Positions 12,382 through 21,352 of a stretch of 64,000 bases of DNA are shown here, one piece after another (position 1 is the first letter of the stretch; every line of letters begins with the position of its first letter). The position numbers were made by a program, and so were the translations under genes. Source of the DNA: Herbidospora galbida. Its GTDB lineage: Bacteria; Actinomycetota; Actinomycetes; Streptosporangiales; Streptosporangiaceae. The notes under the pieces are model-generated. The model ran no database searches. It was given only the letters and a program-made list of their open reading frames with translations, and was not told the origin of the DNA. The stretch lies in NCBI RefSeq assembly GCF_005233835.1, contig NZ_SZQA01000023.1, positions 62,001 to 126,000 of the forward strand, written 5' to 3'.

Positions 12382-13299
12382 CTGAGCTCGCCGGAAGCCG
12401 TACTCACCAGCTACCTCGCCCACCTGGCGGTGGAGCGTGGCCTTTCGGCGAACACGCTGGCCTCATACCGCCGTGACCTGCGTCGTTACGTCGACCATCT
12501 GACTTCGCGCGGCCTGGCCTCCATCGGCCAGGTCGCCGAGTCGGATGTGGTGGCCTTCCTGGCCGCGCTGCGGGAGGGCGACGACGATCATCCGGCCCTG
12601 GTCGCCAGTTCGGCGGCCAGGGCCGTCTCGGCCGTCAGGGGGCTCCACCGGTTCGCGCTGCGCGAGGGCGTCTCGGGGCACGACCCGGCCAACCAGGTGC
12701 GCCCCCCGCGCACGCTGCGCCGGCTCCCGAAGGCGATCACCGTCGACGACGTCGAGCGCCTCATCGCCGCCTCGGGTCCCGACGAGTCTCCCCTGACGTT
12801 CCGGAACAGGGCCCTTCTGGAGGTCCTGTACGGAACCGGCGCCCGCATCTCCGAAGCGGTGGGCCTGGCCGTCGACGACATCGCCACGGCCTCACAGGTG
12901 GTTCTGCGGGGCAAGGGCGGGACGACCAGGATCGTCCCCCTCGGCCGGTACGCCCGGTCAGCCCTCGACGCCTATCTCGTCCGTGCGCGTCCCCAGATCG
13001 CCTCTCACGGCCGGGGAACGCCCGCTCTGTTCCTGAACGCCCGGGGCGGCCGGCTGACCCGTCAGGGCGCCTGGGAGGTCCTGCAGTCGGCCGCCGAGCG
13101 GGCCGGTCTGTCGGGAGTGTCGCCGCACATGCTGCGCCATTCGTTCGCAACCCACCTTCTCGACGGCGGGGCGGACGTTAGGGTGGTCCAGGAGCTGCTC
13201 GGCCACGCCTCGGTGACCACCACCCAGGTCTACACGCTGGTGACGGTCGACCGGCTCCGAGAGGTGTACGCCGCCGCGCATCCCCGTGCCCGCAGGTGA
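12382..13299 (+). CDS. xerD: Tyrosine recombinase XerD
   Basis: XerD resolves chromosome dimers at dif together with XerC. The N-terminal SAM-like core-binding domain ([16 protein letters not shown]) is followed by a catalytic domain with the expected residues: Arg in TGARISEA, Lys in GKGGTTR, HMLRH, the LGHAS histidine and the nucleophile in TTTQVYT. No ATG, GTG or TTG start exists before 12430, which would cut off the first helix. A CTG at 12382 with AGGGGA (12370-12375) 6 nt upstream restores the usual N-terminus and is proposed as start. The upstream Nudix stop is in the same frame. Confidence 0.93.
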   Translation: MSSPEAVLTSYLAHLAVERGLSANTLASYRRDLRRYVDHLTSRGLASIGQVAESDVVAFLAALREGDDDHPALVASSAARAVSAVRGLHRFALREGVSGHDPANQVRPPRTLRRLPKAITVDDVERLIAASGPDESPLTFRNRALLEVLYGTGARISEAVGLAVDDIATASQVVLRGKGGTTRIVPLGRYARSALDAYLVRARPQIASHGRGTPALFLNARGGRLTRQGAWEVLQSAAERAGLSGVSPHMLRHSFATHLLDGGADVRVVQELLGHASVTTTQVYTLVTVDRLREVYAAAHPRARR

Positions 13300-13402
13300 T
13301 TCAGTTCCATTACCCTGGCTTTGCTTGGGCGCGGCGCCTTGCCGCATACGTGACTACCCTCTAGATTCGGTCCGATTCGGGACCGTCAGGGAGGTTCAAC
13401 AG

Positions 13403-14293
13403 GTGACTGCGACCACAGACGAGACGTGGACCGCGGGGAACCCGGGTGCCCTGGGTCCGACCGGGCGCCCCCGCCCCGTCTTCCCCGAGCCGCCCGTGCC
13501 CGAGAACCACGGCCCGGCGCGGGTCGTCGCCATGGTGAACCAGAAGGGCGGCGTCGGCAAGACGACCACCACGATCAACCTCGGGGCCGCGTTAGCCGAG
13601 GTCGGGCAGAAGGTGCTGCTGGTCGACTTCGACCCGCAGGGCGCCCTGTCGGTGGGCCTGGGCATCGACCCCCGCCCGCTCGAGACGACGATCTACGACC
13701 TCCTCATGGAGGAGCCCGACGTCACCGCCGAAGACGTGCTGCTCGGCACCAGCGTCGAGGGGATGGACCTGCTCCCCAGCAACATCTTCCTGTCCGGCGC
13801 GGAGATCCGGCTGGTCAACGAGGTCGCCCGGGAATACGCGCTTCAGCGCAGCCTGGAGCCCCTGCTTCCCTACTACGACATCTGCCTGATCGACTGCCAG
13901 CCCTCGCTGGGCCTGCTGACGGTCAACGCGCTGACCTGCGCCCACAGCGTCATGATCCCCCTGGAGTGCGAGTTCTTCGCGCTGCGCGGCGTGGCCCTGC
14001 TGATGGAGTCGATCTCCAAGGTCCAGGAACGCCTCAACAAGAACCTCGAGATAGACGGCCTCCTCGCCACCATGTACGACCCCCGCACCCTCCACGCCCG
14101 CGAGGTGCTGGCGACGATCATGCAGGGGTTCGGCGACAAGGTCTTCCACACGGTCATCAACCGGACCGTGCGCTTCCCCGACGCCACCCTGGCCGGTGAG
14201 CCGATCACCCAGTTCGACCCGGGTTCGATGGGCGCCACCGCCTACCGCGAGCTGGCCCGCGAGGTGCTGGCCCGCTGGCCCGCGCGCCTCTGA
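13403..14293 (+). CDS. ParA/Soj-like partitioning ATPase
   Basis: This is a 296-residue Walker-type ATPase of the ParA/MinD superfamily. The deviant Walker A box KGGVGKT spans residues 48-54 with the signature lysine at 48; DFDPQG and IDCQPS follow as the A' and B motifs. A proline-rich N-terminal tail of about 38 residues precedes the domain. It sits directly before scpA-scpB, as in mycobacteria (Rv1708-Rv1710), and lacks a ParB partner here, so it may support segregation with SMC-ScpAB rather than be the main oriC ParA. GGGAGG lies 8 nt before the GTG. Confidence 0.92.
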   Translation: MTATTDETWTAGNPGALGPTGRPRPVFPEPPVPENHGPARVVAMVNQKGGVGKTTTTINLGAALAEVGQKVLLVDFDPQGALSVGLGIDPRPLETTIYDLLMEEPDVTAEDVLLGTSVEGMDLLPSNIFLSGAEIRLVNEVAREYALQRSLEPLLPYYDICLIDCQPSLGLLTVNALTCAHSVMIPLECEFFALRGVALLMESISKVQERLNKNLEIDGLLATMYDPRTLHAREVLATIMQGFGDKVFHTVINRTVRFPDATLAGEPITQFDPGSMGATAYRELAREVLARWPARL

Positions 14294-14319
14294 TCTCCAG
14301 TACACGGCACAATGGCTCG

Positions 14320-15156
14320 GTGACCGAGCCGGAGACCACCGCGACGCCGGAAGAGGAGCAGGTCGGGTTCCACGTCCACCTTGAGGTGTTCGAGGGGCCC
14401 TTCGACCTGCTGCTCGGGCTGATCGCCAAGCACAAGCTCGACATCACCGAGGTCTCGCTCAGCAAGGTCACCGACGAGTTCATCGCCTACATCCGCTCGC
14501 GCGGGCCCGAATGGGACCTCGACCAGACCAGCCACTTCCTGCTGGTCGCGGCCACCCTGCTCGACCTCAAGGCGGCCCGGCTGCTGCCGACGGGCGAGGT
14601 GGAGGACGAAGAGGACCTCGCCCTCCTGGAGGCCCGTGACCTGCTGTTCGCCCGGTTGCTGCAGTACCGGGCGTACAAGGAGGTGGCGAAGATCTTCGCC
14701 GGCCGGATGGCCGACGAGGCGCTGCGGTTCCCGCGCCTGGTGCCGCTGGAGCCCGCGTTCGCCAACCTGCTGCCCGAGCTGGTGCTCGGGATCGGGCCCG
14801 ACCGGCTGGCCGAGATCGCCCGCCGGGCGTTCACCCCGAAGCTGCCGCCGACGGTTTCCGTCACGCACATGTACCAACCGCTCGCCTCGGTACGCGAACA
14901 GGCCGCTATCCTGGTCGAGCGGTTGCGCCGGGCGGGCACCGCGACATTCCGGGCGCTGACCTCCGACTGCACCGGCCCTTTCGAAGTGGTGGCGAGGTTC
15001 CTCGCCGTTCTGGAGTTGTTCCGCGAGGCGGCGGTCTCCTTCGAGCAGGCCGAGCCGCTGGGGGACCTGTACGTGACCTGGACCGGAACCGCCGACGGCA
15101 CCGTGCTCGTCGGCGACGACTACGACGAGACGCGACAGGGAGAGGGCGATGACTGA
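14320..15156 (+). CDS. scpA: Segregation and condensation protein A (kleisin)
   Basis: ScpA is the kleisin that bridges SMC heads in the bacterial condensin. The 278-residue protein carries the N-terminal signature FEGPFDLLLGLIAKHKLDI (about residues 26-44) and a C-terminal winged-helix region. It starts at a GTG 26 nt after the parA stop and overlaps scpB by 8 nt, so the pair is co-translated. Confidence 0.95.
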   Translation: MTEPETTATPEEEQVGFHVHLEVFEGPFDLLLGLIAKHKLDITEVSLSKVTDEFIAYIRSRGPEWDLDQTSHFLLVAATLLDLKAARLLPTGEVEDEEDLALLEARDLLFARLLQYRAYKEVAKIFAGRMADEALRFPRLVPLEPAFANLLPELVLGIGPDRLAEIARRAFTPKLPPTVSVTHMYQPLASVREQAAILVERLRRAGTATFRALTSDCTGPFEVVARFLAVLELFREAAVSFEQAEPLGDLYVTWTGTADGTVLVGDDYDETRQGEGDD

Positions 15157-15691
15157 GCTCACGATGGGCCTTGAGGCCATCCTGCTCGTCGTCGACGAAC
15201 CCGTCGCCGAGATCACTCTCGCGCAGGTGCTCGAACGGCCCACCGCCGAGGTCGCGGCCGCCCTGCGCGACCTGTCGGCGGAATACACCTCCGCCGGGAG
15301 GGGTTTTGATCTGAGAGAGGTCGCCGGAGGATGGCGCCTCTACACGCGCGCCGAATGCGCTCCCCTGGTGGAGCGGTTCGTGCGCGACGGCCAGCAGGCG
15401 CGGCTGACCCAGGCCGCCCTGGAGACCCTCGCCGTGGTCGCCTACCGGCAGCCCGTCAGCCGGGCCCGGGTGGCGGCGATCCGCGGCGTCAACAGCGACG
15501 GCGTCATGCGCACGCTCGCCGCCCGCGGCCTCGTCGAAGAGGCCGGGACCGACCCGGAGAGCCAGGCCGTGCTCTACCGGACCACCAGCTACTTCCTGGA
15601 GAGGCTGGGCCTGCGGGAGCTGTCGGAGCTCCCCGAACTGGCGCCCTTCCTCCCCGACGACGTTGACACCCTTGAGGAGCAACCCAAGTGA
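15149..15691 (+). CDS. scpB: Segregation and condensation protein B
   Basis: ScpB dimerises through winged-helix domains and binds the middle of ScpA in the SMC complex. The 180-residue protein has the two winged helices; the second contains LAVVAYRQPVSRARVAAIRG (about residues 93-112). It overlaps scpA upstream by 8 nt and the pseudouridine synthase downstream by 4 nt. Confidence 0.95.
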   Translation: MTELTMGLEAILLVVDEPVAEITLAQVLERPTAEVAAALRDLSAEYTSAGRGFDLREVAGGWRLYTRAECAPLVERFVRDGQQARLTQAALETLAVVAYRQPVSRARVAAIRGVNSDGVMRTLAARGLVEEAGTDPESQAVLYRTTSYFLERLGLRELSELPELAPFLPDDVDTLEEQPK

Positions 15692-17559
15692 ACAAGCGCA
15701 GCACCCCGTCCGGTGATGGACGCGGTCGAGGCAACTCCTTCCGCGCGGGCCGCTCAGGCTCCCGCGGCGCCGGCTCGGGCGGGCCCGCCAAGCGCGGCGG
15801 ATTCGGCGGCGGCTCGTCGGGCGGCGGCTCCGGCTCCCGCGACGACCGCGGCGGTCGCGACTTCCGCCCCCGCGACGACCGCGCCCCGCGCGGCGACAGG
15901 AGTTACGGATCGCGCGACGACCGGCCGCAGCGTTCTTCCCGCGACGACAGCCCCCGCTCCGGCTCCTACGGCGACCGCCCGCAGCGGTCCTACGGCGACG
16001 ACCGCCCGGCCCGTTCCTACGGCGACCGGCCGCAGCGGCCCAGCGGCGATGACCGTCCGGCCCGTTCTTACGGTGACCGGCCGCAGCGGTCCTATGGCGG
16101 TGACCGTCCCGCCCGTTCTTACGGTGACCGGCCGCAGCGGTCCAGCGGCGATGACCGTCCCGCCCGCTCTTACGGCGACCGCCCGCAGCGGTCCTATGGC
16201 GATGACCGCCCGGCCCGTTCCTACGGTGACCGCCCGCAGCGGTCCAGCGGCGATGACCGTCCCGCCCGTTCCTACGGTGACCGCCCGGCCCGTTCCTACG
16301 GCGATGACCGCCCGGCCCGTTCTTACGGTGACCGGCCGCAGCGGTCCTCCGGTGGCGACCGCCCTCAGCGTTCCTTCCGTGACGACCGTCCTTCCGGCGG
16401 CGATCGGCCGCAGCGGTCCGGCGGTTCCTACGGTGACCGGCCGCAGCGGGCCGGTGGGTCCTACGGCGACCGGCCGCAGCGGGCCGGCGGGTCCTACGGC
16501 GACCGGCCGCAGCGGGCCGGTGGGTCCTACGGCGACCGGCCGGTGCGGCCCGAGCGGTCGTTCCGGGACGACAACCCCGGCCGCTCCGAGCGGTCCTTCG
16601 AGTCCCGCGACGATCGGGGCAACCCCGCCGCCAAGGGCACCAGGGCCAGGTTCGGCAAGGCCGACCGGCCGATGCGCGCCGACCGGGGCGGGCGTCGTGA
16701 CGACGTACAGACCGTCGGGAAGCCGGCCCGGCCCAAAGCGGCCGCGCAGCCTTTCAAGACGGCGGCCCAGCCGAAGCGGGACCCCGACTTCTGGGAGCCC
16801 GGCTACACCGACGAGCGCGACACCACCGAGATCCCCGGCGGCGAGCGGCTGCAGAAGGTGCTCGCCCAGGCGGGCGTCGCCTCGCGGCGCGCGTGCGAGG
16901 ACATGATCGGTGAGGGTCGCGTCACCGTCGACGGCCAGGTGGTCCGGCGGTTCGGGGCGCGGGTCGACCCGGCCAAGCAGATCATCCACGTCGACGGGAA
17001 GCGCATCCCGACCGCGCCCGACCTCGTCTACTACGCCCTCAACAAGCCCATCGGCGTCGTCTCCACGATGGAGGACCCGGAGGGCCGGCCGTGCCTGGCC
17101 GACTACGTCCAGGAACTGGCCCCCCGGCTGTTCCACGTCGGGCGGCTCGACACCGAGACCGAGGGGCTGCTGCTGCTCACCAACGACGGCGAGCTGGCCC
17201 ACCGGCTGACCCACCCCAGCTACGGGGTGCCGAAGAAGTACTGGGCGAAGGTGCCCGGCCCGATCCCGCGCGACCTGCACCGGACGCTGCGCAAGGGCAT
17301 CGAGCTGGAAGACGGGCTGGCCAAGGTCGACTCGTTCACCGTCGTGCAGGAGCACGGTCAGCAGGCGCTCGTCGAGGTCGTGCTGCACGAGGGACGCAAG
17401 CACATCGTGCGGCGCCTCCTGGAGGAGACCGGGCACCGCGTGATCGACTTGGCTCGCATCGAGTTCGGGCCGGTCAAGCTCGGCCGGCTCAAGCCGGGCA
17501 CGATCCGCGCGCTCAGCCTGCACGAAGTCGGCGAGCTCTACGCATCGGTCAAGCTGTAG
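15688..17559 (+). CDS. rluB: RluB-type 23S rRNA pseudouridine synthase with long repeat-rich N-terminus
   Basis: The C-terminal part (about residues 385-620) is an RsuA/RluB-family pseudouridine synthase: an S4 RNA-binding domain (LQKVLAQAGVASRRACED) and the catalytic GRLDTETEGLLLLTNDG motif holding the catalytic Asp. RluB modifies 23S rRNA near the peptidyl-transferase centre. The first 380 residues are disordered-looking and rich in Arg, Gly, Asp, Ser and Pro; residues 93-287 are tandem units of the type SYGDRPQRSSGDDRPAR. It follows scpB with a 4-nt overlap, as in mycobacteria, where the enzyme lacks such an extension. Confidence 0.93.
   Translation: MNKRSTPSGDGRGRGNSFRAGRSGSRGAGSGGPAKRGGFGGGSSGGGSGSRDDRGGRDFRPRDDRAPRGDRSYGSRDDRPQRSSRDDSPRSGSYGDRPQRSYGDDRPARSYGDRPQRPSGDDRPARSYGDRPQRSYGGDRPARSYGDRPQRSSGDDRPARSYGDRPQRSYGDDRPARSYGDRPQRSSGDDRPARSYGDRPARSYGDDRPARSYGDRPQRSSGGDRPQRSFRDDRPSGGDRPQRSGGSYGDRPQRAGGSYGDRPQRAGGSYGDRPQRAGGSYGDRPVRPERSFRDDNPGRSERSFESRDDRGNPAAKGTRARFGKADRPMRADRGGRRDDVQTVGKPARPKAAAQPFKTAAQPKRDPDFWEPGYTDERDTTEIPGGERLQKVLAQAGVASRRACEDMIGEGRVTVDGQVVRRFGARVDPAKQIIHVDGKRIPTAPDLVYYALNKPIGVVSTMEDPEGRPCLADYVQELAPRLFHVGRLDTETEGLLLLTNDGELAHRLTHPSYGVPKKYWAKVPGPIPRDLHRTLRKGIELEDGLAKVDSFTVVQEHGQQALVEVVLHEGRKHIVRRLLEETGHRVIDLARIEFGPVKLGRLKPGTIRALSLHEVGELYASVKL
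15964..16550 (+). repeat. Tandem coding repeats (SYGDRPQRS unit) in rluB
   Basis: Roughly twenty imperfect copies of a 24-30 bp unit encode SYGDRPQRS, SGDDRPAR and, in the last four copies, GGSYGDRPQRA. The repeats keep the reading frame. They also open a long reading frame on the opposite strand, which is an artefact. Confidence 0.9.
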
Positions 17560-17591
17560 CCTTTGCGGACGATCAGATAGGAGTCAGGCAT

Positions 17592-17951
17592 ATGGTCAGG
17601 GCGGTCCGCGGCGCGATCCAGGTTGACGGGAACGACCGTGAGTCGATCATCACGGGAACGACCGAGCTGGTCACCGAAGTGATGGAGCGAAACCGGCTCA
17701 CCACCGACGAGGTGATCAGCGTGATCTTCACCGCGACACCCGACCTGACCGCCGAGTTCCCCGCTCTGGCCGCACGTAAGCTGGGCTTCCACGACGTGCC
17801 GCTGCTCTGCGCGTCGGAGATCGGCGTTCCGGGCGCGCTGCCCCGCGTGGTGCGGTTGATGGCCCACATCGCCGTCGACCGCCCGCGCCAGGAGATCCAC
17901 CACGTCTACCTGCGCGGCGCGGTCGCGCTGCGGGTCGACATCGCTCAATAG
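17592..17951 (+). CDS. aroH: Chorismate mutase, AroH type
   Basis: AroH converts chorismate to prephenate, the first committed step to tyrosine and phenylalanine. The 119-residue protein matches the small trimeric AroH fold of Bacillus subtilis, not the helical AroQ type common in mycobacteria; VRAVRGAIQV and the C-terminal HVYLRGAVALR stretch carry active-site arginines. It is 16 nt upstream of tyrA, so two consecutive steps are encoded together. Confidence 0.93.
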   Translation: MVRAVRGAIQVDGNDRESIITGTTELVTEVMERNRLTTDEVISVIFTATPDLTAEFPALAARKLGFHDVPLLCASEIGVPGALPRVVRLMAHIAVDRPRQEIHHVYLRGAVALRVDIAQ

Positions 17952-17967
17952 ATCACCGAGGAAATCC

Positions 17968-19056
17968 ATGACCGAGGGTGGCTCACTCAGCAGTGCTCTG
18001 GTCGTCGGCACGGGCCTCATCGGCACGTCGCTGGCGCTGGCGCTGCGCCGCCGTGACATCAGGGTGCTGCTGACCGACCGCGACCCGGGGGCCGTACGGC
18101 TGGCCAGCGAACTGGGCGCCGGTGAACCCTGGGACGGCGCCGAGCGGGCCGACGTCGCGGTCATCGCGGTGCCCCCGCAGTTCGTTGCCGACCAGCTGCT
18201 CGAACTGCAGAAGAACGAGGCCGCCCGGTTCTACACCGACGTGGCCAGCGTGAAGGCGCTGCCGATCGCGCAGGCGGCCGTGCTCGGGTGCGACCTGTCG
18301 GTCTTCGTCGCGGGTCATCCGCTGGCGGGGCGGGAGAAGTCCGGCCCCGGGGCGGCCCGCGCCGACCTGTTCCTCGGCCGCCCGTGGGCGCTGTGCCCGA
18401 CGATCGAGTCGGGTCCGCGCGCACGGGAGGCCGTGTCCGAGCTCGTCGCGCTCTGCGGGGCCAACGCCGTCACCGTCGGGCCCGAGGAGCACGACCGGGC
18501 CGTGGCGGTGATCTCGCACGCGCCGCACGTGACGGCGGCGGCGGTGGCCGCCCGGCTGGCCGAGGCCCCCGACACGGCGCTCGGCCTCAGCGGCCAGGGC
18601 GTCCGCGACGTGACCCGCATCGCGGCCGGCGATCCCGGTCTGTGGACGGGGATCCTGTCCGGGAACGCCACCCCGGTGGCGGAGGTCCTGGAGGCGGTCG
18701 CGGCCGACCTGAAGCTGGCGGCGCAGTCGCTGCGCGAGTTCGCGATCGACGGCACCCCGATGGACGAGGTCACCGACCTGCTCCGGCGGGGCGTGACCGG
18801 CACCGGCCGCATCCCCGGCAAGCACGGCGGGCCCGCGCGCACCTACGCGGTGGTCCAGGTGGTCATCGGCGACCGTCCCGGCGAGCTGGCGCGGCTGTTC
18901 CAGGTGGCCGAGCAGGCCGGGGTCAGCATCGAGGACGTGCGGCTGGAGCACGTGCCCGGGCTTCCCCTGGGCGCGGTGGAGCTGTCGGTGCAGCCGGAGG
19001 CGGCCGAGACCTTCGCGACCGCGCTGCGGGCGCAGGGCTGGCAGCTGCAGGGCTGA
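17968..19056 (+). CDS. tyrA: Prephenate dehydrogenase with C-terminal ACT domain
   Basis: TyrA oxidises prephenate to 4-hydroxyphenylpyruvate for tyrosine synthesis. The 362-residue protein has an N-terminal NAD(P) Rossmann motif VGTGLIGTS (about residues 13-21), the family's GHPLAGRE substrate-site motif, and a C-terminal ACT-like domain (about residues 290-360, QVVIGDRPGELARLF) that usually confers feedback control by amino acids. It sits between aroH and cmk. Confidence 0.94.
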   Translation: MTEGGSLSSALVVGTGLIGTSLALALRRRDIRVLLTDRDPGAVRLASELGAGEPWDGAERADVAVIAVPPQFVADQLLELQKNEAARFYTDVASVKALPIAQAAVLGCDLSVFVAGHPLAGREKSGPGAARADLFLGRPWALCPTIESGPRAREAVSELVALCGANAVTVGPEEHDRAVAVISHAPHVTAAAVAARLAEAPDTALGLSGQGVRDVTRIAAGDPGLWTGILSGNATPVAEVLEAVAADLKLAAQSLREFAIDGTPMDEVTDLLRRGVTGTGRIPGKHGGPARTYAVVQVVIGDRPGELARLFQVAEQAGVSIEDVRLEHVPGLPLGAVELSVQPEAAETFATALRAQGWQLQG

Positions 19057-19121
19057 GCCGTCCTCCACGGGCCGGTAGCCTTTCTGAGGTCGCAACACAT
19101 ACGAGAACAGGGGAGTGGACC

Positions 19122-19799
19122 GTGCCGGGTCTGGTCGTCGCCATGGACGGGCCTTCGGGGTCGGGCAAGTCGAGCGCGTCTCGCGGGGTGGCCCGCGCGC
19201 TGGGCCTGCGCTATCTCGACACGGGGGCGATGTACCGGGCGGTCACCTGGTGGGTGCTCGACCAGGGCATCGACCTGGCCGACGCCGAGACCATCGCGGC
19301 GCGGGCCACCGAGCCGGTGCTGGAGATGTCCACCGACCCCGAGAACTCCGGCGTCACGATCGACGGGATCGACGTCAACGGCCCGATCCGGGAGGCGACC
19401 GTGACCGGCGCCGTCTCGGCCGTCGCCGCGGTCCCCGAAGTACGCGCCCATCTGGTCGCCCTCCAGCGAGAGCTGATCGCCGGAACCCCCGAGGGCATGG
19501 TCGTCGAAGGCCGGGACATCGGCACCGTCGTCGCCCCCCACGCCCCCGTCAAGATCTACCTGACCGCCAGCGCCGAGGCCCGCGCGCGCCGGCGCAACGC
19601 CGAGCTGAGCGGGTCGACCGTCGAGGCGCAGGTGGCCGACATGGCCCGCCGCGACACGCTCGACTCCACCCGCAAGGCCGACCCGCTGACCATGGCCGCC
19701 GACGCGGTCGAGGTCGACACCACTGAGCTGGGGCTCGACGAGGTGATCGCCGAGATCCTGCGGCTCGTGAAGGAGCGCGCCCCGATCGAGGCGCGCTGA
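19122..19799 (+). CDS. cmk: Cytidylate kinase
   Basis: Cmk phosphorylates CMP and dCMP for nucleotide recycling. The 225-residue protein has the P-loop GPSGSGKS at residues 10-17, the DTGAMYRA substrate motif and [17 protein letters not shown] 6 nt before the GTG at 19122 sets the start. It is 16 nt upstream of der, an arrangement conserved in actinobacteria. Confidence 0.96.
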   Translation: MPGLVVAMDGPSGSGKSSASRGVARALGLRYLDTGAMYRAVTWWVLDQGIDLADAETIAARATEPVLEMSTDPENSGVTIDGIDVNGPIREATVTGAVSAVAAVPEVRAHLVALQRELIAGTPEGMVVEGRDIGTVVAPHAPVKIYLTASAEARARRRNAELSGSTVEAQVADMARRDTLDSTRKADPLTMAADAVEVDTTELGLDEVIAEILRLVKERAPIEAR

Positions 19800-19815
19800 C
19801 AGGAGGAATGCCGCG

Positions 19816-21222
19816 ATGAGCGCGGAGTACGACGACGACGGCTGGATCGAGGCCGAACTGGCCACCCTCGATGTCGAGGGAGGCCACGACGACGAGCCCG
19901 ATTCGGGTCCGCTGCCCGTCGTGGCGGTGGTGGGTCGCCCCAACGTGGGCAAGTCGACCCTGGTCAACCGCATCATCGGCCGCCGGGAGGCGGTCGTGGA
20001 AGACGTTCCCGGCGTGACCCGCGACCGGGTCACCTACGACGCCAACTGGAGGGGACGCCGGTTCACGCTGGTCGACACCGGCGGGTGGGACCCCGACGCC
20101 ACCGGCATGGCCCTGAAGATCGCCGAGCAGGCGCAGGTGGCGGCCGAGCTGGCCGACGTGATCCTGTTCGTGGTCGACGCCACGGTCGGCATCACCGACT
20201 CCGACGAGGCCGTCGGCGGGGTGCTCCGCAAGGCGGGCAAACCGGTCGTGTTGGCCGCGAACAAGGTCGACAACCAGCTCCAGGAGCTGGAGGCCAACGA
20301 ACTGTGGTCGCTCGGCCTTGGGCAGCCCTACCCGGTGTCGGCCCTGCACGGCCGCTCCAGCGGCGACCTGCTCGACGTGGTGCTCGACGCGCTGCCCGAG
20401 ACCCCGCCGCTGAAGTTCGGCGAGCAGCGCGGCCCGCGCCGCGTGGCCCTGCTCGGCAAGCCCAACGTGGGCAAGTCGTCGCTGCTCAACCGGGTCGCCG
20501 GCGAGGAGCGGGTGCTGGTCGACCCGATGGCCGGCACCACCCGTGACCCGGTCGACGAGCTGATCGAGCTCGGCGGGGTGCCCTGGCGCTTCATCGACAC
20601 CGCCGGCATCCGGCGGCGCGACCGCGAGCTCAAGGGCGCCGACTTCTACGCCGCCATGCGCACCCGCGCCGCGCTGGAGCGGGCCGAGGTCGCGATCGTG
20701 CTGATCGACGCCTCCGAGGTGCTGACCGAGCAGGACCTGCGCATCATCGGGCTGGTCATCGAGTCGGGCCGGGCCATGGTCGTGGCCTTCAACAAGTGGG
20801 ACCTGGTCGACGAAGACCGGCGCTACTACCTGGAGAAGGAGATCGAGCGCCAGCTCGTCCGCACCCCGTGGGCGCTGCGCGTGAACATCTCCGCCAAGAC
20901 CGGTCGCCACGTCGAGAAGCTGGTCCCGGCGCTGGAGCGGGCGATCGACTCGTGGACGACCCGGGTGCCGACCGCGCGGCTCAACCAGTTCCTCACCGAG
21001 CTGGTGCAGGCCACGCCGCCGCCGGTCCGCGGCGGCAAGCAGCCGAAGATCCTGTTCGCGACGCAGGCCGCGACCGAGCCGCCGAAGTTCGTCCTGTTCA
21101 CCTCCGGGTTCCTCGAGGAGACCTACCGGCGCTTCATCGAGCGGCGGCTGCGCGAGGAGTTCGGCTTCGAGGGTTCCCCGATCGAGGTCACCATGAAGAT
21201 CAGGGAGAAGCGCAAGAAGTAG
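19816..21222 (+). CDS. der: Ribosome-assembly GTPase Der (EngA)
   Basis: Der has two tandem GTPase domains and a C-terminal KH-like domain and acts in 50S subunit assembly. The first P-loop GRPNVGKS is at residues 40-47 and the second GKPNVGKS at about 214-221, each followed by its DTGG/DTAG motif. The 468-residue length and acidic N-terminal extension of about 30 residues are usual for actinobacteria. It ends the core operon at a strong hairpin. Confidence 0.97.
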   Translation: MSAEYDDDGWIEAELATLDVEGGHDDEPDSGPLPVVAVVGRPNVGKSTLVNRIIGRREAVVEDVPGVTRDRVTYDANWRGRRFTLVDTGGWDPDATGMALKIAEQAQVAAELADVILFVVDATVGITDSDEAVGGVLRKAGKPVVLAANKVDNQLQELEANELWSLGLGQPYPVSALHGRSSGDLLDVVLDALPETPPLKFGEQRGPRRVALLGKPNVGKSSLLNRVAGEERVLVDPMAGTTRDPVDELIELGGVPWRFIDTAGIRRRDRELKGADFYAAMRTRAALERAEVAIVLIDASEVLTEQDLRIIGLVIESGRAMVVAFNKWDLVDEDRRYYLEKEIERQLVRTPWALRVNISAKTGRHVEKLVPALERAIDSWTTRVPTARLNQFLTELVQATPPPVRGGKQPKILFATQAATEPPKFVLFTSGFLEETYRRFIERRLREEFGFEGSPIEVTMKIREKRKK

Positions 21223-21231
21223 GACCGTTCT

Positions 21232-21263
21232 GCACGGGCCGCGCCTCCGGGCGCGGCCCGTGC
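21232..21263 (+). terminator. Terminator after der
   Basis: A perfect 14-bp stem (21232-21245 with 21250-21263) with a TCCG loop lies 10 nt after the der stop and is followed by CGGTTTC. Confidence 0.85.
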
Positions 21264-21352
21264 CGGTTTCAGGGGCCTGTGATGGTGGTGCCAGCCCTAC
21301 CATCGGTCGGGTGTACGCGGGATCGTGAGGAGTGCCGCCGATTTCTAAGTTG

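Noticed and set aside
12382-13299. Tyrosine recombinase as a sign of a mobile element
   Set aside because: It sits in the conserved pyrG-nudix-xerD-parA-scpAB order, so it is the chromosomal XerD and not an integrase; no attachment site or tRNA was seen.
15964-16550. Regularly spaced repeats that look like a CRISPR array at first glance
   Set aside because: The units are 24-30 bp, contiguous, without unique spacers, and code in frame for SYGDRPQRS repeats of the rluB product.
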